Below, one piece after another: positions 34,936 to 46,996 of a stretch of DNA of 64,000 bases. The notes beneath the pieces are model-generated. The model was not told the origin of the DNA. It saw only the letters and a program-made list of their open reading frames with translations, and made no database searches. A program made the translations under genes and the position numbers. The stretch is from Diabrotica undecimpunctata (lineage: Eukaryota > Arthropoda > Insecta > Coleoptera > Chrysomelidae): the NCBI RefSeq assembly GCF_040954645.1, contig NC_092809.1, positions 135,645,914 through 135,709,913 of the forward strand. Direction: 5' to 3'. Each line of letters opens with the position of its first letter. The stretch's first letter is position 1.

Positions 34936-37019
34936 ATGCCTAAAACAACCAGTGCTTCAACTTGGATTAAACCTTATAAAGAGCTGTCTATGGATATGGG
35001 AAAAATCTACTGTTCAGTCTGTGGCAAAATTGTAAGTATCTAATATTTTCTATTAAATATCTAATATTTCATACATACAGGGTGTTTCCAAATGACACTT
35101 ACAACGTTTGACTGTAGATACTTCTCGAAAAATTGAACAAAACGATATAGTTAATGAGGGGTCAAACTTATTTACTTTTCGAGATACAGGGTGTTAAAAT
35201 TAAAAAAAATTAAATTCTTTTAGTTAATAACAACAATAACTTTAAAACCAATAAACGTATTTACTTGAAATTTAGTACTCGTAGGTTGTTTTTAAATGAA
35301 AAATAGCTTCCTTTAGTGAGAAAAAATTGTCCATGGTACAATACAATGGTGTGTATTTAGAAAAATTTTTCACCTTTACTTTTTTTTATGAAGTCAGCTA
35401 TTCTAAAACACAATTATTTTTATTGTAATTGAATTAACAAAAAAAAACTTTTGTTGAATTTTAAAATAAGTTATATGGTGTACTAATGGTTAGTAACAAA
35501 AACTAATTTGTGGATCAATACTGCATTTAAAACACTTAGCGAGTATTTTTTTTTCCAAACCAGTTATTTGATTAACCAAAAACACCTTGTATATTTTTAT
35601 ATTTTAAAGGTTGGGTTAAAATAAAGGTTTTTATTTTTATTTATAGATAGCACGTGAGAAGAAATTTCAGATAGACCAACATGTGAGAACTGCTTCACAC
35701 ATTGCAAAAAAAGGAAAAATAGGAGGAAAACATCAAACTTCAATGGCTAAATGTTTCCAATCTACTTCAAAAAAATTAGATGAGCAAGAAACTTTTAATG
35801 GAGACTTGTGTCGCGCATTAGTGTCTGCAAACATACCGCTTTCAAAATTAGCAAATGTAAATTTTAGTTCGTTTCTAAAAAAATATTGCAAACTTAATGT
35901 TCCAAGTGATCGGTCTCTAAGAAGAAATAATGTAAACGGGCTATACTCGTCGGTGTTAATTAATATTAAGGAAGAAATTGCAGATAATTATTTTTACATA
36001 TCTGTAGACGAAACCACTGATTCCTCAGGAAAGTATATTGCTCATTTATTGATTGGTGTTCTTAAAGAAGATACCTTACCAAAATCTCATCTTATTTCAT
36101 GCCAGCAACTTGAGAAAACAAATGCTTTAACAATTTTTTTATACAAGAAACATTAGCAACTTTTTTTCTTCCGACAACTATTCCTTCTAATAAATTACTG
36201 CTTATTTTATCGGATGCTGCTCCTTATATGGTGAAAGCAGGACAAAATTTAAAAATATTTTTCCCAGATTTAATACATGTTACTTGTGTAGCGCATGGAT
36301 TAAACAAAGTTGCAGACGAAATACGAAAAAAGTTTCCTCTTGTAAATACCATGATATCCAGTGTCAAAAAAGTATTTCTTAATTCTCCTATAAGAATTCA
36401 ACTTTATAAAGAAATGCTACCTAACATTCCTCTTCCACCACAACCTATTTTAACGCGATGGGGAACATGGTTAGAAGCAGCTAATTTTTATGCAGATCAT
36501 TTTGTTAAAATAAAGAACATAATTGATACGTTAACAGATGAAAGTTCCCAATCTCTTTTGGATTCTAAACAAACTTTTCAGAGTAACTTGCTTCAACAAG
36601 AACTTTCATTTATAAAATAAAATTTTAGTTTTGTTCAAAAAACAATTACTCAGTTAGAATCACCAAAACTGTCATTGTTCGAAAGTACAGCATTAATAAA
36701 AGAATTTGCGTCATGTTGTCGGAACGTTAGAGGTAATATTGGAAAAGATATTTTAAAAAAATTTGAAGCTACTATGGAAAAAAATAAAGGTTACCATATT
36801 CTTTCTGAAGTAGTCAGTGTTCTAGCTGGAAATATTTCGGAAACAATTAATTTAGAACCAAATGTTTTGGTAAGTTTGAAAAATGCTCCCGTTACATCAG
36901 TTGATGTTGAACGAAGTTTTTCCATATATAAATATATGTACACAGACAGAAGCCACAAGTTTTTGTTAGAAAATTTTAAACACCACTTGGTCATTTATTG
37001 TTACCATAATTCTAAATAA
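34936..37019 (+). pseudogene. hAT transposase with BED-like zinc finger (CGGBP1-like), two exons
   Basis: Exon 1 (34936-35031) encodes MPKTTSASTWIKPYKELSMD and IYCSVCGKI. It ends at a GTAAGT donor, and exon 2 starts at 35647 after TTATAG, joining in phase to complete a C-x2-C...H-x4-H zinc finger (YCSVCGK, DQHVRTASH). Then come FYISVDETTDSSGKYIAHLL, LLLILSDAAPYMVKAGQNLK, LIHVTCVAHGLNKVADEIRK, PPQPILTRWGTWLEAANFYA and the hAT C-terminal block NAPVTSVDVERSFSIYKYMY. A one-base slip in the T-run near 36130 shifts the frame, and TAA at 36618-36620 interrupts it. Otherwise it is near full length, similar to CGGBP1-related hAT proteins. Confidence 0.9.
35078..35589. mobile_element. MITE inside the hAT intron, TA-flanked
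   Basis: CAGGGTGTTTCC at the left and the complement of CAAGGTGTTTTT at the right, each next to TA, bound 512 bp without coding capacity. The ends resemble the common insect Tc1/mariner-type MITEs. Removing it leaves an intron of about 100 bp, a typical insect size, so the MITE probably entered an originally short intron. Confidence 0.65.
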
Positions 37020-37260
37020 GTTTATTCATACTTAAAAATGATGTAGTTACTTAAAATAAATGTAAATCTTAATGAATAGTAGGAAATATTTAGTTATGTA
37101 CACTTTTTTTTTAAATAAAATTGTTACTATTTTACGATTTTTTTATTTATTTGTATGCATATTTTGTAAAATATTTGCATATTTTCGGGTAAACACGTGC
37201 ATATTTATGCGCATATTTTCTACATTTTTATTTGCATATTTGCCGAAGTCTAGTCATCAG

Positions 37261-38129
37261 CTATCTCTCATATACCTTTACTTCCTTCAAAAACATGCAT
37301 AAATTTTTTTTCTTTACTAGCCTATAACAACTTTCTGTATTTCTCGCCATTCCCGTAAATCTTTATTCGTGATCTGTATCTTAATAAGTTCATGTAGATT
37401 TTGCAGACGTACTTCACGTAATAAAATTAGCTGAAGTAATAAAATAAGTCGAAATAAACCATCAGGTTTTATTGAGTAATAAACCTTCCGTTTTATCGAA
37501 GATTAAAAATAAAGAAATTAATTTGGAAATATGTTTTAATGTTGCAGTTTCAATTAAGTTGGAAAATCATTGATTTTAGATGTTTATTTTTAGTTTTATT
37601 TAATATGATTTCTTGTGTAGACATTCTTAAAACTATTATTGGTAAAAGATGATCATAAAATTTATTGAAATTTAGCTGTAAAACACATTTTCATTATGAT
37701 TCGACTACAGAAATATTTAATGTGCTATAGGAATGGTCTTATGATGATTTTATTGTGGACGATAATTTTGCTGTGTTTCTATTGGAATAAAAAAGAAAAC
37801 ATCTTTTTTCTACACTCTTGCAAAAAATAAAAATTTATTGAACTATATTTAATGAACAATTACATCTTTTTTGTACTAGTGTAAAAAAGATAGCACTCTT
37901 CGGTCAGTTTACTAAAGTATTTTGTGGTTATGATAAATATAAATATTTAAATCAATATTATATTTAATTCGTACTATTATTATCAGAAAATTAAAAATAC
38001 AAACTGGTCCAGGTGGGATCTGTCGAAAAGCAAACCTAGTGATTATTTTTTTTATCTAACAAGATATGGCGAAAATTTCACCGAGTGATTACCGAGTGAT
38101 ACCCTGATGAAGGGCAGCAGCGATCATCA
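37261..38129. other. Nothing recognised
   Basis: AT-rich, no supported feature. Confidence 0.5.
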
Positions 38130-41100
38130 GTACCAGCTCAAGGCGCAAAGGAAATGATCCTGGATCGGCTTAAAACTGGACTACCACAAGCATGACTGGA
38201 GCAGTTTGAATGGTTGTGGTACTGCGATGGGGAAGGCAACGGAAAACCACCCCATAAGAATTTCCTAGAATAGTTATCATGGCAATACACTACGATAACA
38301 AAAACATTACTGATCATGGTGATCGGATCCCAAGACCCGGCAGGGGAGGATGCACACGAACAAATAGTAGGGCCTCCCCGGTCGTCAGCCAGCGAAATCC
38401 CTACGGCCTAAAAAAGGAAGCAAGTCCTCAACACCTAAGGATTGGAACTTGGAATGTACGAAGTATGTACGAGAGCGGCAAAACTCATAACATTGTAAAA
38501 GAGATGAAAAGAATAAAAATTGATATATTGGGAATTAGTGAAACACACTGGCAAAACTCTGGACAATGCGATATACTTGGATATAAAGTTTACTATGCTG
38601 GAAACGACACAACACATCACAGAAACGGCACCGCAATAATAGTTGCCCCACGTATTAATTCGGCAGTAAAATCTTTCACTCCCCATTCAGATAGAATAAT
38701 GCTTTTACAAATTCAAGCAACACCGGTGAATATTAACATATTACAGGTATACGCGCCAACGGCAGATAAAGATGAGGTAACCAGCGAAGAATTCTATGAA
38801 CAACTGGGAAGCCTGATGAAAATGACAAAAAAACATGAAGTAACAATAGTGATGGGAGATTTTAACGCAAAGGTTGGCAGAGGCAAGGTGAATGAGATCG
38901 TGGGTAACTTCGGCCTAGGAGAGAGAAACGATAGAGGTGATAGACTTATATGCTTTTGCCAGGAATATAACCTGCTATTAAGTAATACACTCTTCAAGCT
39001 CCCCAAACGTCGACTTTACACATGGAAATCCCCCGCTGACTCACCTGACAACATCATAAGGAATCAGATAGATTATATAGCAGTACCAACAAGATATAAA
39101 AACATGATAAAATCATCAAAAACGTACCCAGGTGCCGATGTTCCTACGGACCACAATCTGTTGGTATGCAGAATGGTCATGAGAGTAAAACGGCTCGAGA
39201 AAAGATCTAATTTAAACACAATTGATATTAAGAAACTCACTAACCCAAAAACCGAAATAAAAGTACGAGAACAACTAGGAAAGAAAATAAACGACATTAA
39301 CGAGAACACGTCGGACATAATAGAGAGATGGGATAAATCGAGGGAAGCAATCCAAACAACATGCGCGACTCTATTAAAGCGTGACAGACGAAAGAAGAAC
39401 GAATGGATGTCTGATGAGATAATGGATATGATGGATGAAAGACGTAAATTCAAGAATAAAAATGAAGAAAAATACCAGCAGATCCACAAAATCATAAGAA
39501 CGAAAATTCGAGAAGCCAAAGAAAAATGGTTTTCCAACGAATGCAGGGAAATAGAACAATACGAACGAAAATACGACAGTTACAATATGCACAAAAAAAT
39601 AAAATCAATGACAAACAAGAGGAAATTCAATAAGTCACCCAACAGCATAAAAGATGGCGATGGAAATCTTATCTCGGAGCCATCAACGATCTTAGAAACA
39701 TGGAAATCATACATAGAAAAATTATTTGCATCTGACAGGACTGATGATCACCTATATGGAGAAGGAGAAACAGGACCTTCAATCCTTAAATAGGAGATAA
39801 AAGATGCCATTGCAGCACAAAAAAACAATAAGTCAGCAGGTCCGGACAATGTACCCTGCGAAATATTAAAGATCCTATGTAAATCAGACAAACAGTTCCT
39901 TGATAATCTAGTTGAACTTTTTAACAACATATATAATAGCGGTAAAATCCCGGAGAACTGGCTGCAGTCAACATTTATTACAATCCCGAAGAAACCAAAG
40001 GCCCAGATCTGTGATGACTAGCGGCTTATAAGCTTGAATAATCATGTCACTAAAGCGTTCACTAAGATCATTCATAGAAGAATATATGACAAATGTGAGT
40101 CAAATATTGATAAATCGCAGTTTGGCTTTCGGAAAGCACTTGGAACTAGAGAAGCAATTTTCGCTCTCCAGGTGCTTATACAGCGGTGTAGAGACGTTGA
40201 TAAAGACGTGTATTTGTGCTTTGTGGATTTTAGAAAAGCATTTGACAATGTCAATCATGAACAATTGATAGATATTCTGCGAAAGACAGGTATTGACGAC
40301 AAGGACATTCGAATTGTGGCAAACCTATACTGGGGTCAAACAGCAAGAGCAAAAATTGGCAACGAACTCACTAAAAGTGTGCAGATCAAAAGAGGTGTCC
40401 GTCAGGGTTGTATATTATCCCCACTCCTATTCAATATTTATTCCGAAGAAATATTTAATAAATGTATGGAAAATGCAAATGAGGGCATAAAAATAAACGG
40501 CGAGTTAACAAACAATATAAGATATGCCGACGACACGGTGATCCTTGCCAGTACCATAAACGAATTACAGCAGGTAATGGAAAGAGTTTATTCAGTTAGT
40601 GAGGAATACGGCCTGAGCCTCAACTTCAAGAAGACAAAGTGGATGCTGATAAGCAGGAAGCAACAGCCTGCTCGACAGTTACGGATAAGTAACATACTAA
40701 TTGACCATATAGAATCTTATGTGTACCTTGGCACCAACGTAAAGGCAAAATGGGAACAGGCCACAGAAATTAAGGCGAGAATAGAACGAGCTAGAGCAGC
40801 ATTTAGCAATATGAAAAAGCTCCTCATAAGCAGGGATTTGTCTCTTCCCCTAAAACTACGTCTAGTTAAATGCTACATTTTTCCGATCTTACTGTATGGT
40901 GTGGAGGCCTGGACGCTGACGGAGACGCTCACGAGAAAACTAGAAGCATTCGAAATGTGGGTGTACAGACGCATTCTTCGTATATCCTGGACCGAACATG
41001 TCACTAACACAGAGGTAATCCAAAGAATCGGAAAGGAGAAAGAAATCGTGAATACAATTAAACAAAGAAAGCTTGAATATCTAGGCCACATATTGAGACA

Positions 41101-41313
41101 CGATAAGTACCGTCTACTGCAATTGATTGTCCAGGGAAAAATAGACAGTAAGCGAGGGCCAGGCAGGAGAAGACACTCGTGGCTCCAAAATCTGAGGAAG
41201 TGGTTCGGGCTCACATCGGTCGAACTATTCAGAAGCGCCGCAAATAAGATCAGAATTGCCATGTTAATAGCCAACGTTCGCAACGGACAGGGCACTTGAA
41301 GAAGAAGAAGAAC
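38130..41313 (+). mobile_element. Near full-length RTE LINE
   Basis: A 5' untranslated region (at least 38130-38278, with GGGAAGGCAACGGAAAACCA) precedes one long coding region and a (GAA)n tail at 41300-41313. No target duplication is obvious. This is the best-preserved autonomous-type element in the window and the reference for the RTE fragments at 9576, 12385, 24860 and 63878. Confidence 0.88.
38279..41299 (+). pseudogene. RTE endonuclease-reverse transcriptase with two stop codons
   Basis: A single frame of about 1,006 codons is broken only by TAG at 39791-39793 and TAG at 40019-40021; there is no frameshift. The first part is an apurinic-like endonuclease: LRIGTWNVRSMYESGK, ILGISETHWQNSG, VYAPTADKDE, VMGDFNAKVGRG and the TDHNLLVCRM end. 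A lysine/arginine-rich linker follows. The RT has SAGPDNVPCEILK, FVDFRKAFDNVNHE, GVRQGCILSPLLFNIYSEEI and RYADDTVILAS, then KTKWMLISR and YLGTNVKA. The C-terminal part ends in ANKIRIAMLIANVRNGQGT. The second stop lies at a place where related proteins have DDYRLISL, so it probably arose from a Tyr codon. Confidence 0.95.
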
Positions 41314-42063
41314 AAGATCTAAAAAAAATCGAAAATTTTTGCTTTTTGCGCACATTTTTTCGAACTCGACAGATATTTGCTCCTACAAAAAAAAAATTAC
41401 AAAAGATAAGAGTTTTGTTTCTAAATTTTACATAATACTTGTCTCACTAGAAAATTTAATTTTTACTGTTTTAAAAATGGCAATAATTAAAAAAAAAAAT
41501 TTATTAAATGTAAAAAATTTTTACATTTAATAAATTTTTTTGACCCCTTTATTATAACTTTATATTCGGCCTAGAAAAACTTTATAATATGACTGAAACG
41601 TGTGCTAAATTTCATTAGGATTGGTTTAACAGTTTTTGCATAAAAGTTTGCAATTTAGAGGGTCCGCAAAAAAAATTGTAAATTTTCAAAAGTATGCTTG
41701 GTCCAAAATACGCAAAAAAAAATAGTACAAATTTTTTATCATATAAAGAAAGTCTCAAGCTTTCAAATTTATTTTGAGAAATTAAAACAGGACAACTAGA
41801 AAAGCCTATGGAATTTTTAAAAGTTATAAATAATTTTGTCAATTTTGTCAAACTTTTAAATAAAATTTAATTTTCAAATTTAACAAATTAATTATTATTA
41901 CAAAACTGCTGAAATAAATTAATTTCAATATTTAAATTATTAAAAAAAATCACTTTATTGTGTAAATTGCAAGTTCAGAAACAAAAACTGTATAGAAAAA
42001 AATGCGATTTTGAATGGTATAAAATTGTTTCTCACCCGACACCTTAGGGTAAATGGGTTTAGG

Positions 42064-42066
<3 letters not shown>
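41314..42066. other. AT-rich, no gene
   Basis: Apart from the hairpin at 41493-41541, nothing is recognised. Confidence 0.5.
41493..41541. repeat. Perfect 24-bp AT-rich inverted repeat
   Basis: Arms 41493-41516 and 41518-41541 are exact complements around a single A. The arm core is TTTATTAAATGTAAAAA. Confidence 0.92.

Positions 42067-42118
<52 letters not shown>
42067..42118. repeat. (TA)n microsatellite
   Basis: About 26 TA units directly against the pogo-type left end, which uses TA as its target. Confidence 0.97.
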
Positions 42119-42122
<4 letters not shown>

Positions 42123-42841
42123 GTTTTTCTCTATAACGATTCCCTATATAACACTAATTCCTCTATAACGATGAAAATAGTAAACATTGGTTGGATCATC
42201 ATAAGAACAATTTATTAATTCTTTCTCTATACCGATATCGTTCTCTCTTTATAGCGATAACTTTTTAGCGTTCAATAGTTGATGACAAATGTGTTATTGT
42301 GTTTAAAGTTCAGACTACCTGACTACCAGAGCTAGAACTAGCTCCGACCCCTCAGCAGGCATTGGATGCGGCCAAATGTACTGGATTGATTCTTCATCCA
42401 CCAGGAAGACGATATTAGTGCTGTGTAAGATTCGATGCGTCGTCAGGACAAGGTCAAGTCAGTTCTGTGGAAAGGGAAAAGAAGACAGACCAAGGTGACA
42501 GATTTTTTTGGTAATGTAGGCTAAATATATTTTAGAGTAGCATATTATCTTTTTTATTGTACAGTACACATGTTTTAATTGTACAGTACACATGTTTTAA
42601 TTGTACAGTAATTTTTTATACTGTATTGCTTATATTATTCGTTAATAAATCTATGTGGAATACAATGTTAATTCATTTACATTCGTTTTGATATTTTTTT
42701 TTTTTTTTATTAAAAAAGGTTATTTAGTACAGTATTATTAATATTACAGTACCGAATTTTGTCCCTCTCTGTATAACGATCTCTCCTTATAACGACGAAA
42801 ATTCCCGGTCCCTTGCATATCGTTATAGAGAGAGAGGACTG
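42119..42841 (+). mobile_element. Pogo/Tigger-type remnant
   Basis: The left end (GTAGTTTTTCTCTATAACGA) and the right end (complement of CAGTCCTCTCTCTCTATAAC) share CTCTATAACGAT-type motifs, repeated several times just inside both ends. TA follows the right end. A short plus-strand frame reads DSMRRQDKVKSVLWKGKRRQ, then TKVTDFFGNVG and a stop, like the C-terminal tail of jerky/Tigger transposases (RQTxxTDFF). Most of the transposase is deleted. Confidence 0.75.
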
Positions 42842-44150
42842 TATATATAATTGTTTATTGCAAATTTCGTTTTTCGCAATTAAAATAGGTATCTGAAAAT
42901 ATCATATTTAAAATCCTTCTCATTCGAGACATCGATTTAAAACAAAAGATCAAAATCGGATGACAAAAAGACGGGAAAATGCAATTTTTGGAGCGCGTTG
43001 AGAGTTTGAACTCGCCGATTCACTTTTTGCTCAGCGCGCCGCGGGGCTGCCCCTACCCTATCCCCCATGCACTTTTTTTATCTTTTTATACATGTTGTTA
43101 CGAGGCACATCACGCAATAATAATATATTAACAAAAATAAATCTCCGAAATGTTTGTATGGGCATTACTTCAGAACGACTACACCAAATTAGATAATTCT
43201 TTTTTTGTTGTGTTTGTTATTATCACGAGAAGGTTTGTGTAAAAGATAATTTTCAAAAAATTGTACAAAAAGACCTTAAAAAAAGTTTTTCTGTAATTTA
43301 CATTTATATCAGATTTTTTTAGATCATCGTACTCTTTGTACTAACCATTTTATTTAGAACATTTACCACCCGTGCTGAATATTGGTATCTATTCTATTGA
43401 AGTTCCTTGCATAAATTTTATTTTTTTTTTATGGTCGTTTTCTGTATATTGGATTTTAAAATGCCAATTTATATTTGGGGTATTAGACTCTAATCTATAG
43501 TTACAACTGCAGTATTTTCCACAGTAATTCTCCGATGCTCTCGCTAAAATTGAAAACCAATTTATTCCTAATCTAGGTCAGAGAATAAACACGGAAAACA
43601 ATGAAAATTATATTTAAGTGCAAATTACGAAGTCTTACTATATGCGACTACTATTTTTCCAAATTGGAAAACGTTATCTCAGATATAGGTCAAGAAGACA
43701 AGGACAACACTGTATTGAAGAGCTAGAAATTAACTATGTGCATAAATACTTGTCGGGATAAATTTGGTAACTCATGCATTTAATGTGGAAAATAAACACT
43801 TTAAGGAAATTAATAATTCTAGTAATCTTAATTGGTTATATGTGCTATGAATTTGAAGAAGATTTGTGCTAAAATAATCTGAATAGTAGATGTTTCCTCA
43901 TATCATTTATATTATGATGTATATAAACTGTTTGCAAATGTTGTTCACAAAAGGAATTTGTATTTTCTAGAGTTTATTATAGTAACCAATCTTTTATGAG
44001 AAAAGTCAAAATTTTTAACACAACTTTTAACCAAATTATTTAAAATTGTTTAAATAGAAGTGTTATTAAAAAAGTAGTACTGTAATATTTTTTATTAAAT
44101 CTAATTTAATATTCCTAAAACTCCTAATATTCCCAATCTAATATTCCTAA
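42842..44150. other. Nothing recognised
   Basis: A small duplication of AATATTCCTAAAACTCCT occurs at 44108 and 44140, just before the LINE end. Confidence 0.5.
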
Positions 44151-44151
44151 A

Positions 44152-44726
44152 ACTCCTTGGTATAAGTTTTTTAATGTACCTAGGAAATATGTTACCACGA
44201 TCATAAGACTGAGATTTGGGCATGCTTGTTACCCCAAACATTTATTTAGACTTAAGGTTTTAGATAATGATCAATGTGAATTTTGTACAGAAGAAGGAAA
44301 CCTAGATCATATATTTTTCAGTTGCCCCAGAAATACTATAATTTCATCCAGATTAATAAATAATTTACATAAACACAATATATTAGCCCCTTGGAACCTT
44401 CAGTACCTATTATCATTAGACTAGAGAGCAGTGTATGATTTATTAGTTATGTTTTTAAAAGATAGTAAAATAACTATCTAAATAATTATACATTAGTTAA
44501 TAACGTAACCTTTGTCTCTAACCCAATTGTTTAAATTCCTTTCTTACCGTGGCCTAGTGTTGTATGTAAAAAAAAATGCCTTGATGGGCCCCTAGGCGAG
44601 AAGAGAGTGACCCTGTTTACCTGTTTACTGTTTTGTATATTTATTTTAATATAAACTCAGACAACCTTTTTTCTACCATGTTGAGTCTGGCTGAATGACT
44701 AAAAGTCTATGCCAAAAAAAAAAATC
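44152..44726 (+). pseudogene. LINE ORF2 C-terminus with zinc knuckle and A-rich tail
   Basis: The frame TPWYKFFNVPRKYVTTIIRL, RFGHACYPKHLFRLKVLDND, QCEFCTEEGNLDHIFFSCPR carries the terminal C-x2-C...H-x4-C knuckle of Jockey/I-type LINEs. After a stop at 44422-44424 the frame carries on RAVYDLLVMFLKDSKITI to a second stop at 44479. An untranslated region then ends in GCC followed by eleven A at 44714-44724, a 3' poly(A) end. Only the last 110 codons are present. The untranslated region resembles that of Jockey-type elements. Confidence 0.8.
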
Positions 44727-45640
44727 TAATTTATTGTTTTTATTTATTATCAAAGGTTCTACACTTATAACATTTACAAGTTTATTTAAAGTCTTTATTT
44801 GTACAATATAACTAATTTATTTTACACTAATAATTATATAATTTATCTACGTGCGTTACATTTTAAAAACTCGACGCGATGTTCAATAACTAACCCTCCT
44901 GTTTACAACAAAATTCCTCTTTAAATATAAAATGCCGTTAGTTCCGAAATTGCCACGATTCCCCATCGAAGAGCCGAGAAGGTCGCTCATACTGGTTTTA
45001 TTCGGCCTGCTTCTGGAAATTTCAAATCGTGGGTGACTCATCAGAATTCAGGTAAACAGGTCTTTCAACTGAACGCCAAAATAACTAGAATAGAAAAGAA
45101 TTAGTCATAATATATCTACAGTTTTATGCACCATAATATTTATCGTAACAGTACTTTTCGTTCCGACTAGAGTAAAAGGAGTGGGGCTAGCGGAATGATG
45201 TTCCAACCACGCTCTTCAAAAAATCCAAAACAGTTTTAGGATAGAACACTCGAAAAAAAAAACATGTCTTGGGTTCTACTGGACTAAATTTGCTCTTAAT
45301 TTTTTTAAACTGGGCTACAACCTTAAAATAATAACATTTATCGTATTTTCATTACAAAATTTTCCTAAACAAAGCATCTAATAACTACGGGATGTACAAA
45401 CCTTTTCTTAAGTCTTTTTTATTGTTATTTTTTTATTTATTTATTTAAACATAATTAGCTAAATAAATATTATTTATTAACAGTATTAAATTGTTAAAGA
45501 CTTTGGTTTTAAGTATTAAGAGTTTAGTATAAAGTATTTAGTTTTTCACCTTTTTTTATTTTAATATAAAAGTACCTTTAATATTAATAAAAACACGAAA
45601 ACTGAGGTTCCGCTCGGATGTACTGGTAAAGACTTTTCAA
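44727..45640. other. Nothing recognised
   Basis: AT-rich, no supported feature. Confidence 0.5.
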
Positions 45641-45654
45641 GGGTTTATACAAGT

Positions 45655-45898
45655 CTTACAGGTAAGAGTATGCAGTTGGTGGATGCACTAAAAGAAGAAG
45701 AGTACATGATGCGAGATGGAAAGGACAAAAGACAAAAAAACTAGCTAAAAGATACAAATTGTGGTATGTACAGAAAGTAGCACTAGGAACAGAGTTGGTA
45801 TAATTGCTGATAGAGAAATAAAATATAACGTAGTAGAAATTATAAGGAGTGATAGGGTAATATCAGTAAAATTTGTAGTTGATAAAAAAGTCTTAAGT

Positions 45899-45900
<2 letters not shown>
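45655..45900 (+). pseudogene. LINE endonuclease, first part (interrupted)
   Basis: Frames read TGKSMQLVDALKRRRVH, ARWKGQKTKKLAKRYKLWY and, after a shift, EIIRSDRVISVKFVVDKKVL. These match the beginning of a LINE apurinic-like endonuclease (MTGKxxELVDxLxRRxVD, ETRWKG, GYKLWY, RSDRxISVKL). The sequence then enters a (GT)n tract where the VISAYAPQ segment is expected. The second half of the same domain resumes at 47023. Confidence 0.75.

Positions 45901-45929
<29 letters not shown>
45901..45929. repeat. (GT)n tract, left of the R1-type insertion
   Basis: About 14 TG units; together with the tract at 46997-47022 it brackets the R1-type element. Confidence 0.95.
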
Positions 45930-45932
<3 letters not shown>

Positions 45933-46077
45933 TTGAGTTGGAAATACTTAACGTGTCATCAGGACTAGATGTACTGCCTCGTATGTCTTACTCGTATATT
46001 ACAATACAATACCGACGAAAACCCGTCCCCTTCTTCTGCCTCTGTTTCCCCTACGGTATCGTAAGGTATTACTTCAC

Positions 46078-46090
46078 GGGGGGGGGGGGG
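46078..46090. repeat. Run of 13 G
   Basis: It lies in the 3' untranslated region of the R1-type copy and reads as poly-C on its coding strand. Confidence 0.95.
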
Positions 46091-46269
46091 AATCATCTAG
46101 CTATTGCTTTTTCTTCATGTTGTTAAAGTTATTGTTTTTTTCCGTCTAGGCGTCTCTATTTTCATCATCATTATCATCTCCTTTCAATGCAGCGAAGATC
46201 CTGAAGGACTTTCATGCGAATGTGCTGATTACGCTTGTCCGATTGTCCCAAGTTACCTTCGATGGAAGC

Positions 46270-46990
46270 ATTTCTTCTACCATGTCCTCTAATTAAATTT
46301 TCTGTTTGATAACTGCTTCTAAAGTATTTCGCAGCAAGTTAAAATGAGGATACACGAAGAACACGTGTTCTGCATCTTCATTGACCCCGAAGCAGGATAG
46401 GCACTCTGGGTAATTGTCATGTTTAAAGCGATAAAAATATGCTCGAAAACAGCCATGTCCTGAGAGTATCTGCGTCAGATAGTAGTTGACCTCGCCATAT
46501 TTGCTGTTCAGCCAAACATTTACCTGTTCTTCCTAGCTTCTTCTTGCTAGCTAAAGAAAGGAAGATAGGATCTTCCTTTCTTCAGCTAGCACTCCAATGG
46601 GTGGCATCCCAGCCATGATGTATATTGCATCCTCAGATATTATGCAGAATGTGCCTAACCTTAAAGCGCTCAGACGATATACTGATGAGACCTTTCTTTG
46701 TAAGTCCTGGGTTCCGAGGGTGTCAGCCCAAATCAAATTTCCGTATGTTAATAATGACATGACTACTGACTACAATACCGTCTTCCTGCTTTCTTTTGGA
46801 CGACCTACACTCTACCTACTACTGACGCTTTAGCACCGACATACACTACTTTCTACTTAAAGCTGAGTCTGGCATCAATCAGCACTCCCAAGTACCGAAG
46901 GAGTGGTTGTGATGTGATTTCATGTTCTCCAATGCTCAGTGTTACGGTTTCCAACTATTGAATACTAGTAATAAGCACTGCCTCCTTTTT
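46270..46990 (-). pseudogene. R1-clade reverse transcriptase C-terminus
   Basis: The minus strand reads KKEAVLITSIQ, EHEITSQPLLRYLGVLIDAR, SLLTYGNLIWADTLGTQDLQ, SSVYRLSALRLGTFCIISED, AIYIMAGMPPIGVLAEERK, then KYGEVNYYLTQILSGHGCFR, AYFYRFKHDNYPECLSCFGV and EDAEHVFFVYPHFNLLRNTL. KTEAVLI, RYLGVxIDAR, the YRxSALR...DAxxVIAGMxPI segment and the terminal C-x2-C...H zinc motif are hallmarks of R1-clade LINEs. Several stops and shifts show it is dead; the catalytic palm is missing. Confidence 0.88.
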
Positions 46991-46996
46991 GTGCTG

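Larger units (their letters stand above)
34362..37252 (+). mobile_element. hAT transposon, complete with perfect 8-bp target duplication
   Basis: Perfect duplications of GTCATCAG (34354-34361 and 37253-37260) flank inverted ends that begin TAGACTTCGGCAAATATGCA. The subterminal regions are crowded with GCATATT and its complement (about ten copies at each side), the kind of repeated sites hAT transposases bind. The 2891-bp interior holds one two-exon transposase gene in the plus direction. Ends and target duplication are unspoiled, but the gene has a frameshift and a stop, so the copy could move only with transposase supplied from elsewhere. Confidence 0.95.
45930..46996 (-). mobile_element. 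5'-truncated R1-clade LINE inside a (GT)n/(AC)n repeat
   Basis: On the minus strand the element runs from 46996 to 45930. It ends in a run of A (AACTCAAAAAA) directly joined to (CA)n and begins directly at the other (CA)n tract. So the insertion sits inside a dinucleotide repeat, with the repeat present on both sides as the target duplication. R1-clade families with this taste are known in insects (Mino in (AC)n, Waldo in (ACAY)n), so this is plausibly a Mino-like element. Confidence 0.78.

Noticed and set aside
38435..39592. Minus-strand open frames of 72-154 codons across the RTE element
   Set aside because: They lie opposite the RTE coding strand and show no family resemblance; shadows of the real frame.
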